NCBI GenBank assembly: GCA_035772735.1
Contig: JASDFA010000007.1
Coordinates: 147,993,001-148,057,000 of the forward strand
Length of the DNA: 64,000 nucleotides
Direction: 5' to 3'
Source: Datura wrightii
Taxonomy: Eukaryota; Streptophyta; Magnoliopsida; Solanales; Solanaceae
Shown: piece by piece, positions 51,313 through 59,256 of the stretch
How the letters are laid out: each line of letters starts with the position of its first letter
Numbering within the stretch: position 1 is the stretch's first letter
The notes under the pieces: model-generated
Seen by the model: the letters and a program-made list of their open reading frames with translations, nothing else
Told to the model about the DNA's origin: nothing
Database searches by the model: none
Program-made: the position numbers and the translations under genes

Positions 51313-51981
51313 GGAATACAAACGAAGGGAAGAAGATGCATACATAATCCTTCAATATATATGTGGTACTACTACTATTTATGTGAGGGTGTTTCAGATT
51401 TCAAAAGTCAAATTTATCATAATTTTCTTATATGTTGTTTAAAATATATGTCTAAATATACTGAAGTTTGAATCTCGAAAAGTGAAAAGTATCACAGGAA
51501 CAAAGGGAGAGTGTGTGTGTGTATATGACACATTTTTATTTTTAATATTGAGCAGGAAAAGAGTTGGTTAGCTATGAGACACCAAGGCCTAATATTGGAA
51601 TACATAGTTTTGTGTTTGTTCTGTTTAAGCAAAAATGCAGACAATCAGTAGTTAGCCCTCCGGCTGCTTCAACTACAAGGGATCACTTCAACACTCGCAA
51701 TTTCGCCCAAGTAAACGATCTCGGCCCGCCTGTCGCCGCTGTCTTCTTCAACGCACAACGAGAAACAGCTGCCAGGAGGCGCTAAATGTCCTCGATCTTC
51801 CTTAATAAGTTTGATGTAAACATCGGATGGAGTTCAGTGGTGTGTGACTAATTGAGCCATGCATCAAGGGTACCGTGGCGAATGCATGATTTTCTGTAAG
51901 CGATGTTTAAGAAATGAACAAATTAAAAAAATCACTATGACATCATAGTATTAATTAACTAAAAAGTACCATTTTCTGATT

Positions 51982-52438
51982 TGTTAGGATCAACATAATT
52001 AGGTGTTATACGAAAGCTAACACAATAAATCTCGAAAGACGATAAATATATAAGAAGACAAACGAAAAATACATCAAAAGAGAACAATAATTTAACGTGT
52101 TTCGGTCAGTCGACTTACTTCCACAAGAGGAGATGAGCAATTCACTATGTAATTAAAAGAGAGTACAAGATATCGAGAGAAGTAACCTCAGAAAATTCAC
52201 TTAGAATAAAAAGAGGTTCACACAAGAATTATACTACCACTTGTGTCTCACAAATTCTACCTCCAAACAGAACTCTCAAAACCATTAAGACTACTAAGTT
52301 CGGAAGAAGGAACTTCAATTTATAGAGTCTAACACCTTTTCCTACGGGAGAAAAGATTAGCCAAATATGAGAAATTTATGTTTTTCTTTTAGAAAAAAAA
52401 TTCAATTACGGTAAAAAAGTCAAGACAAACAGCCAACA
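51982..52438 (-). mobile_element. Solo LTR of a copia-like element
   Basis: A 457-bp unit begins TGTTAGGATCAACA and ends CAAACAGCCAACA, so it is TG..CA bounded. The flanks are TGATT on the left and TGATA on the right, a near-perfect 5-bp target duplication. Inside, 'tttaacgtgtttcggtcagtcgacttacttccac' matches the conserved 'ttacgtggttcggtc..gacct' block of the full copia element at 53.65 kb. No second LTR or internal domain is adjacent. Orientation is inferred from that shared block. Confidence 0.6.
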
Positions 52439-53653
52439 TGATAATTATTCTAGTGTTATATTGCTATAATTTGTTTTAAACACTAAAAACCGCCTACATG
52501 ACATTCCGATAGCTACAATTTTCATTTTTTCAAAAAAAAATAAAAGTCATCTTTAAATATTTTCTTCTTCTTCTTCATTTCTTCTTCATTTTTCCTGCAA
52601 AATTGCAAATTTCTTCTCTCTTCTTCTTAATCTTTCTTCAATTTATTTTTTATTTTGTAATAACTCACCCCTTCTCCTTAAATAGATCTAGTTTTATCCC
52701 TCTCTCTTCTGTTCATTGCCATTAGATCTTCGACACCCTTTAAAGAATTTATTCTATTTGATTTTCTGTTCAGTTTCTTTCAAATTTTGTGGAATTTTTT
52801 GCTCGATTTTATAGTTTTTTATGTGGTAGTATAAAAAATCTTAGTGGGTTCTTTCGAAATTTGTGATTTTCTTGCTCAATTTTATAATTTTTTGTGTATT
52901 AGTGTGAAAAATCTTGGTGGGTTCTTCAGAAATGCATGAGTAAGTTGGTAATAGAGTTTCTGCAGTATGTTTAGGTTCTTGAATTGAGAGAAAAGAGGAT
53001 TTTCGATTTCTAGTAAAAAAAAGAGTAATAAAACATTTTGTAAATTTATTTTTCAATTTTATTTAAACTTTGTCACGGTGAAAATAATTATACACGTGGA
53101 GTGCTACGTGGAATTATTTAAAAAGTAAACTGACAAGTGTATCACACATAAGAATTATAAATGTTCAAGTGTGTTTCTGTAAGCTCGGGGTGATAGTTCA
53201 GGTACTAAACACAAACTTCGCATAGTGCAGGTATTAAACTCGCAAAAATAATATAGTTCAGGTGTGTTTTTGAACCTTTACTCATTAACTAACACAGAAA
53301 ATTCTTTAGAGGGTGGTTTGTTAAATATATAAATTAATCAAATTAGCTTATAAATAATTTTTATTTTTTTATTAAGTACGTGCAATGACGAGAGTCCATC
53401 TGCATGAATTTATTAATAAAAAAATTACATGGCATAGCAAATATATGCAATGTATTTACCATTAGTAGAAAAGTTTGAAAAAATTATATTTTGTAGAAAT
53501 TAATTACAATTTGTTGCACTTCTCTCTACTTAACCCTAAATCTCTCTCGCCTCCCTCCTCTTTCTCCCTCACTCTCGCTCACCTCTCTCCTTCCTCCTTC
53601 TCGCTTTCTTTCTCTCCTTCTCTCTGCTCTCTATTTTTTTTTTCTCCCTCTTT

Positions 53654-53917
53654 TGTTGGGACAACGGAATAACAACAATAAACACACACACACAAATTAA
53701 CTGCGAGAAAATAGAGAAAAACGGAACACAAACGACACACAAGAATTTACGTGGTTCGGTCTCACGACCTAGTCCACAACTGCAACTAGGAGGAATTTTA
53801 TTACTCTCTCTCTTGTGGTGTGTAGATTACAAGTACAAGCTATCTATTTATAGAAATAGATTAGGGTTATTAGGGTTTCTAACGGGCTTAATTAATCAGG
53901 CCTCCACAAGCCCAACA
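53654..53917 (-). repeat. 3' LTR of the copia element
   Basis: This is the downstream LTR in element orientation. It is bounded by TGTTGGGACAAC and CAAGCCCAACA on the plus strand and differs from the other LTR at six positions. It contains the 'tttacgtggttcggtc' block typical of these LTRs. Confidence 0.9.
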
Positions 53918-54048
53918 ATCTCCCACTTGGAGGCATGATAATCTTCAACTGCCATCCACTGTGAGCACTTGTACGTCTAGTAATCTCCTCCTCATCTTCC
54001 TGGTTGCAGCGGCTTTTTCATCAGTTAACCTGAAGGCCCGTTGAAGCT

Positions 54049-55599
54049 TCACCAAGCTCCAACATCAGTCACGGCTAAAACTGCCCCTGACTCGTCCTCT
54101 GTCCCTACCGACTCCCACTTGCACGAACTGCCGAATCCTGGGATACTCTGAGAACAAACAACACTCTCCATAGTTAGCAGGTAATCATCCGGAGAGACTT
54201 TGACAGCTGGAACACTGGTTCTCTTAACCCACTGTCTGGTAACTCTGGCTGAAGTTTTAACTGGCTGACTGCCGATGCTCCCACTGCCACGAGAACCCCT
54301 GACTGGTTTACCTGAACCTTTCCAAACACGTTCAACCTGAATCTGACCTGTGGCTCTGGGTTTATCTCCTGCAAAACGAACCTTCTTATGCCCACGAGAC
54401 TCTGTGAACCGGATTTTGTTTCTCTTCTGATCTGGGACAGTCACTCCCTCAGATGGTAAATAGACCATATACAGCGAACTCCGTTTCTTTCCTCGAGCTA
54501 TGACCAAGTTCCCCTTCATCACCTTCCACTGCCCGTTTCCGAACTTAACATCGTGTCCCTCATCATCCAACTGCCCAACAGAAATCAACCGTTTCTTCAA
54601 GCTTGGAATCACTCGGACATCCTTTAAAGTCCACGAACCGACTGAAGTTTTCAGAATCATGTCACCCATGCCCGTTACATCAAGAACTTTATTGTTTGCT
54701 AGTCTTACCTTTCCAAAATCCCCTTCTTTCAGATTCTGCAATGCTTCACTGCTGTGGGTAGCATGAAATGAAGCACCAGAATCCATGACCCAGGAATCCA
54801 CACTTCTCTCCACGCTACATATCAAGAGATCATTATGAGCATAGTCTCCTGCAATGTTAACTTGTTTATTATTCGGGCATTGATTCCTGAAATGCCCCAC
54901 CTCCTTGCACGTCCAACACGTTACATCTGAGCGATCCTGAGTCTTCGACTGACTCCTTCTTCTGTTCCTGCTCCCACTACCTCTGCTATTTCTCCTTCCT
55001 CTGCTGACATTTAGCAATTCACTCGATGATTCCCCAGAACTCCTTCTTCTGACATCCTCGCCTAGAATGAGATCACGAATCTTCTCAAAAGTGAATCCAT
55101 CGGGTCCCGTTGAACTGGTAACTGCTGTAACCGTTCCGGACCAACTGTCAGGTAATGACGATAGCAGTAGTAAGGCTTGAACTTCATCATCGAACTTAAT
55201 GTCCACTGACGTAAGTCTGGCTAAGATTGAATTCATTGTATTTATGTGCTCGGTAACTAAACTGCCTTCCTTCATTTTTGTGTTCACCAATTCTCTAATC
55301 AGAAAGACCTTGTTTGCTGCAGATGGCTTCTCGTACATGTTAGACAGCGCTTCCATGACACCTTTCGCTGTCTTCTCCTTCAGAATGTTAAACACAACAT
55401 TCTTGGTCAACGAGAGTCGGATAACCGCCATGGCTTTCCGATCCAAACCTGCCCACTCTGCATCAGACATCTTTTCTGGCTTGTCACCCAATACCATGTC
55501 TAACTCCTTCTGAACCAGCAAATCCTCAATTTGCATTTTCCACCAACTAAAATCTGCACCATCAAACTTTTCAACTCGATACTTCCCATCTTCTGTCAT
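54049..55599 (-). CDS. Copia Gag/protease-like polyprotein, intact 516-aa ORF
   Basis: A single uninterrupted frame. Residues 1-180 are a copia Gag (KFDGADFSWWKMQIEDLL near 11-28; the LSSLPDSW motif near 146-153). A basic RS-rich stretch (about 196-218) leads to a CCHC zinc knuckle with C228, C231, H236 and C241. VMDSGASFH at 271-279 is an aspartic-protease active-site motif (D273). The segment from about 330 to 385 (SVGQLDDEG, then LVIARGKKRSSLYMVYL) matches the GAG-pre-integrase domain. The last 130 residues (VRFAGDKPRATGQIQVERVW onward) replace the integrase and match no domain I know. The start is ATG at 55599, about 450 bases from the primer site. The intact frame suggests selection on, or recent mobilisation of, a Gag product that would rely on another element for reverse transcriptase. 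Confidence 0.88.
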   Translation of the reverse strand: MTEDGKYRVEKFDGADFSWWKMQIEDLLVQKELDMVLGDKPEKMSDAEWAGLDRKAMAVIRLSLTKNVVFNILKEKTAKGVMEALSNMYEKPSAANKVFLIRELVNTKMKEGSLVTEHINTMNSILARLTSVDIKFDDEVQALLLLSSLPDSWSGTVTAVTSSTGPDGFTFEKIRDLILGEDVRRRSSGESSSELLNVSRGRRNSRGSGSRNRRRSQSKTQDRSDVTCWTCKEVGHFRNQCPNNKQVNIAGDYAHNDLLICSVERSVDSWVMDSGASFHATHSSEALQNLKEGDFGKVRLANNKVLDVTGMGDMILKTSVGSWTLKDVRVIPSLKKRLISVGQLDDEGHDVKFGNGQWKVMKGNLVIARGKKRSSLYMVYLPSEGVTVPDQKRNKIRFTESRGHKKVRFAGDKPRATGQIQVERVWKGSGKPVRGSRGSGSIGSQPVKTSARVTRQWVKRTSVPAVKVSPDDYLLTMESVVCSQSIPGFGSSCKWESVGTEDESGAVLAVTDVGAW

Positions 55600-56068
55600 C
55601 TCAAACGACTAGATGAGGTACCCTGTACAACTGATCTCAGATCTTGGTAACTTCGTCAGAAATTCAATGACAAAACCAATACGCACCAACAAAGCAACTC
55701 AGACCAACAACAACAGAAAAAAATCAATTGAAAAACTTTCTGCCGGTGAACAGTACCTGCCGGCGACTGCGAGTTTCTCTTTCTCCGGTGCTGCGCGCTC
55801 GAGGCTGTTCAGATCTGCTGCTCGTGACGGCGACGGTACGACTGAACGGCTGAACGGAGACCTGCACGACTGGTTTCTGTTTTTTTCTTGCTCGATCTGA
55901 AAAAAATTGGTTTTTTTTTCCTTTCGGTCGGACTGGTTCGCAACTGGCAGCAGTGACGGCTGCTTGATCTGGGTTGCGCTGCTGCTGCTCTCTCCCTTTC
56001 TCCAAATTTTTTTTTTTTGGTTTTCTTGCTAATTTTTTTCGTGTGTATAACCTCGCTCTGATACCAAT

Positions 56069-56332
56069 TGTTGGGACAACGAAATAACAACAATAAACAC
56101 ACACACACAAATTAACTGCGAGAAAATAGAGAAAAATGGAACACAAACGACACACAAGAATTTACGTGGTTCGGTCTGACGACCTAGTCCACAACTGCAA
56201 CTAGGAGGAATCTTATTACTCTCTCTCTTGTGGTGTGTAGATTACAAGTACATGCTATCTATTTATAGAAATAGATTAGGGTTATTAGGGTTTCTAACGG
56301 GCCTAATTAATCAGGCCTCCACAAGCCCAACA
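56069..56332 (-). repeat. 5' LTR of the copia element
   Basis: This is the upstream LTR in element orientation. It carries the promoter-like TATAAATAGATAG on the minus strand and is followed by the primer-binding site. It aligns with the other LTR without gaps over 264 bases. Confidence 0.9.
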
Positions 56333-56349
56333 TCTTTGCCTCTCTCTTT

Positions 56350-56820
56350 GATACATATTGATAAGCATAAAAAAAAGGATACATATTCAAAGAGTACATA
56401 CTGATAAGCATAAAAAAATAGATACAAGAAAATACACATTGAAAGAGTATAAGTAGATACAAGAGTGAATGAACATAAATGATACAAGAATGAATTAATA
56501 TAAGTGATACAAAAGTGAATGACTACAAGCTCAATTAGAGATAGATACACATTCAAAGAATACAAGTAGAATGAATGAATACAAGTGATATAAGAGTAAA
56601 TGAATACAAGTGATACAAGAACGAATGAATTAAAAAAATACATATTCAAAATTTTGATACACATTGATAGGTATTAAAAAAGAAAATACACATTCAAAGA
56701 ATACAAGTAAAATGAATGAATACAAGTGATACAAGAGTGAATGAATACAAGTGATACAAGAGTGAATGAATACAAGTGATACAAGAATGAGTAAATACTG
56801 GTTCAATTAGATACAACAAG
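56350..56820. repeat. Degenerate 25-bp minisatellite (GATACAAGAGTGAATGAATA type)
   Basis: Tandem units close to GATACAAGAGTGAATGAATA plus CAAGT are regular at about 56,720-56,795 and increasingly degenerate towards 56,350. The array lies between the two arms of the older inverted-repeat element. There is no unique spacer pattern, so it is not a CRISPR array. Confidence 0.75.
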
Positions 56821-57450
56821 TATTCATTGATACAGCTAATGCATCTATGAATACAGTTGTTTGATACCCTCCAAAAAAATATAAAAAATACAGAGAGAAA
56901 GATGCAATTAAAATGCAGTATACAAAGAGGGAGAGAGAAAGAGAAATAAAGAAATAGAGAAAGAGAAAGAGAGAGATAAAGAAAGGGAGGGGCGAGAGAG
57001 GCATAGAGAAAGAGATAGAGACATAGAAATAGTAAGAGAGAGAGAGAAAAGAAAGGGGAGGGGAGGGTGATGAGAGAGATGCTGGAGAGAGGGGAGAGAG
57101 GATTTCTTTTCCCTAAAAATTATTACTATAAATTATAATTATGTAAAGTATAGCTACTAACGGTAATTAATTTTCAAATGGATGGTATTTATGAAAATTT
57201 TCTTTTATTAATGGGCTCACTAGAGTCAGATCAGGTTCCTTCCTCTATTATTTAGCTTGGCCCAATTCGCAAGAGCAAGAGTCTAGAAGGATTCGTACTG
57301 CTGCGAAACGGGAAAAGTATACCAAATAGATCAAAAAATAAATTAATTCTATCAAAATGGATCTTTTCATACTAATTATTCGTAATATTCAATCGAATTA
57401 AAATAATTATAATTCATGCCCCGTTATGATTGAAGGTTTTTCGCGGATAA

Positions 57451-57721
57451 GATATCATGACAGTATATGAATATACTGTGATGATATCATAAAGTATACT
57501 ATGCCAGAATATGGATATACAGTGATGGTATCATACATGATTAAGGAGTGTATTCTTGAAGGACTACTCATTCTTCAGCAATACTATGACAGTATATGAA
57601 TATATTATGGCAGTATCATGAAGGACTGAAAATTCATGCACGCTCTACATCTGAAAAATCTATGAGACTGCTCATCCTCAGTGATATCATGACAGTATAT
57701 AAATATACTATGATGGTATCA
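57451..57721. repeat. Four copies of an imperfect 40-bp palindrome
   Basis: Copies at 57451-57490, 57498-57534, 57581-57620 and 57681-57721 are variants of TATCATGACAGTATATGAAT followed by ATACTGTGATGATATCA. Each reads nearly the same on both strands. The DNA between copies partly repeats too ('gaaggactactcattcttc', 'gagactgctcatcctc'). No coding capacity. Confidence 0.75.
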
Positions 57722-58003
57722 GGAAGAATTGCGAGATGTGATATTTTCTGTAATTCATTAGGAGATGTATGAAAGTAAAGCAGTAGCGAATTGTAAATAG
57801 TTTACTTCGATTGAACAATTATGTAAGTTTTCCAAAATTTTAATATAAGATAAATGACTTTATTAATTCTATAATGTAAGTAAATTCTAAAGAACTCATG
57901 CTAAAGAAGGAAACTTATAAGATTTATGGCGGTTGTATTAAGTTTTAGTGAAGGAAAGAGATATAGTTTGGTTAATATATAATTGAGTAATTAACAAAAA
58001 TTA

Positions 58004-58176
58004 GTACAGTCAGATCACTCTATAACATATAACATTCATATTTAATTTTTCGTGGAATCAATCTTTCGTATTATGTTATACTATATGTTTTTCTATAACA
58101 TCATCTCATAATAGCATTCAAAAAAATATCAGAACGAAGGAACGACATCGTTATATATATAGAAGTCTGACTGTAC
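58004..58176. mobile_element. 173-bp MITE with TA borders
   Basis: Ends GTACAGTCAGATCACTCTAT and TATATATAGAAGTCTGACTGTAC are near-perfect inverted repeats. TA lies at both borders. The 'acagtcagacctctctataac' type of end is common in Solanaceae. AT-rich and non-coding inside. Confidence 0.75.
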
Positions 58177-58375
58177 TAGCATATTGGTATCAGGGCGGAT
58201 CCATAATACGTATGTAGAAGCTACATGTTCGGCAGAACACAGTACGTAGTTTTGATCCAAATTCTAAAATTCTATGTTAAAAAATTCACTCAACATATAT
58301 AAACAATGTATTTGGAACCCAGTAAATACGTTTGTGTTTTAGAACTCATAAACTTAAAATCCCGAGAAGGAGAAA

Positions 58376-58684
58376 TTAACCACCTGGTATCCATGAAATG
58401 AAAGTGTCACAAGCTTTAGCTGGGGTAGGAATGGCGTTGGAAACATCAGAAATAGGCAACAGACAATTAGCCAAAAGAGTACAAGGAGTAGTTGTTATTG
58501 CTGCTGTAATATAATAACTTTCCCAATAATTATAATTATAATGGGATATTGCTGAAATATTATTCACCAACTCCAAATCTATCTCAAAAAGTTCTTCTTC
58601 CTCCTCTTCTTCTTCTTCTGGCATTTGATCAATCAGAATTTTGATTTCTTCTTTGAGTATTTCTTGATTGACTAGTAGAGCCAT
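58376..58684 (-). CDS. Small acidic protein of unknown function (102 aa)
   Basis: A single-exon frame begins at the ATG at 58684 in good context (A at -3, G at +4). A TATA-like ATATATATTATG lies 25-40 bases upstream on the minus strand (about 58,711-58,724). The protein starts MALLVNQEILKEEIKILIDQ, then has a run of nine Glu residues (EEEEEEEEE), then a region ending LLANCLLPISDVSNAIP..ISWIPGG. The charged N-terminus could form a short helix. No signal peptide or membrane segment is clear. I do not recognise the family. Codon use looks more gene-like than the surrounding AT-rich frames. It may be a real small gene or an old remnant. Confidence 0.5.
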   Translation of the reverse strand: MALLVNQEILKEEIKILIDQMPEEEEEEEEELFEIDLELVNNISAISHYNYNYWESYYITAAITTTPCTLLANCLLPISDVSNAIPTPAKACDTFISWIPGG

Positions 58685-58710
58685 ATTGTTTTGTCTTCAA
58701 TTATTTGGGC

Positions 58711-58724
58711 ATAATATATATATG
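58711..58724 (-). promoter_or_regulatory. TATA-like box upstream of the small acidic ORF
   Basis: An ATATATATTAT stretch, in an otherwise AT-rich region, sits 27-40 bases before the start codon. It would place a transcription start almost at the ATG, so either the leader is very short or this is not the true TATA box. Confidence 0.3.
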
Positions 58725-58838
58725 GTTATTTATATTATGGATTTGTGGTCATTGGTTGGTGTAAGATTGGTTAATTAGTAGAACGCTCTTCAACAAATCT
58801 TCAACTATCTCATAAACTAATAGTAATTAGATATTTGT

Positions 58839-59256
58839 TACTTCCTTCTCATCAAACTTATCTGTCGTTTTTTTCTAAAAATAGTTATCTCAAATTATTT
58901 ATCGTTTAGAATTTGAAGGTAAAATTAATTTATTTTGCCCATTTTGCTCTTAGTATAGTTTTTCTTGAAGGCCAAGGAGTTATTGATTATCAGGTGTTAT
59001 TATTTCTTGAAGTTGTTAATTTAGTTTATCCCTAAGTGTCTATTTAGATTTTCTACTTGATATGTGCGAGGTAGGCTTCAGTAATTAAATACTCATTAAT
59101 GGAGATAACGTATAAATTGAATAAATATTTAATGGAGAGAGATCATAGCTTAGATATAATTAAGGTTAAACTGATCAAAAATATCTTCTAATTAATATTT
59201 TTTTAAAGGCGTGTAAACAAAAAAAAAACGACAAATAATTCGAAATGGAGGGAGTA
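58839..59256. mobile_element. Stowaway-like MITE, 418 bp
   Basis: The left end TACTTCCTTCTCATCAAACT, with CTGTCGTTTTTTT inside, pairs with the reverse complement of the right end, TACTCCCTCCATTTCGAATT, with TTGTCGTTTTTTTT inside. It is larger than the other Stowaway-like copies and has a non-coding interior. Confidence 0.6.

Larger units (their letters stand above)
49684..51785 (+). pseudogene. TFL1/CEN-like PEBP gene with two frameshifts
   Basis: Exons are 49684-49900, 49976-50038, 50989-51029 and 51556-51785, in the FT/TFL1 family arrangement. Exon 1 begins MVIRNYVESLVLGRVVGDVV. The reading breaks near 49,820, where ATATATT appears to be a 7-bp insertion; exon 1 is 217 bp, not a multiple of 3, although it should end in phase 0. 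Beyond it, the +1 frame reads STPSFEVQGRPDFRTFFTL. Exon 2 (VMTDPDVPGP, then TAG) has one extra base near 50,005: it is 63 bp instead of the family's 62. Exon 3 has the standard 41 bp (IITDIPGTTDATFG). Exon 4 is open and ends QRETAARRR, the usual ending of TFL1/CEN proteins; FETPRPN-type (YETPRPNIGIH) and FVLFKQ motifs are present. Functional relatives repress flowering and keep shoots indeterminate. Splice sites are intact, so a transcript is possible but would encode only about 53 residues. If the two indels were assembly errors it would be a normal gene. Confidence 0.85.
53654..56332 (-). mobile_element. Non-autonomous Ty1/copia LTR retrotransposon (Gag-only type)
   Basis: The LTRs are 53654-53917 and 56069-56332, 264 bp each, TG..CA bounded and flanked by a perfect TCTTT duplication (53649-53653 and 56333-56337). 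They differ at six positions by eye (about 2.3%), so insertion was recent. On the minus strand, TGGTATCAGAGCGAGG at 56066-56051 is the tRNA-Met primer site, two bases from the LTR. The polypurine tract CCAAGTGGGAGAT is next to the other LTR. Each LTR has a TATA-like TATAAATAGATAG. The only long internal ORF encodes Gag, a protease-like segment and a pre-integrase segment; integrase, reverse transcriptase and RNase H are missing. This matches the TR-GAG class of non-autonomous elements. Confidence 0.9.
53412..57220. mobile_element. Older inverted-repeat element, interrupted by the copia insertion
   Basis: The left arm starts at about 53,412 ('attaataaaaaaattacatgg..taccattagtag') and runs into a pyrimidine-rich stretch up to 53,653. 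The right arm read in reverse from about 57,200 has 'attaataaaagaaaattttc..taccgttagtag' and then a matching pyrimidine-rich stretch (purines on the plus strand, 56,880-57,110). Between the arms is a 25-bp minisatellite. Without the inserted copia element it would be about 1.1 kb. Terminal borders and any target duplication are uncertain. Confidence 0.55.

Noticed and set aside
55724..56155. 143-residue frame upstream of gag, overlapping the 5' LTR
   Set aside because: It spans the LTR, the primer site and the leader of the copia element and has no Gag-like content.
56350..56820. CRISPR-like array
   Set aside because: The 25-bp units are tandem, with no unique spacers, in a plant genome. It is a minisatellite.
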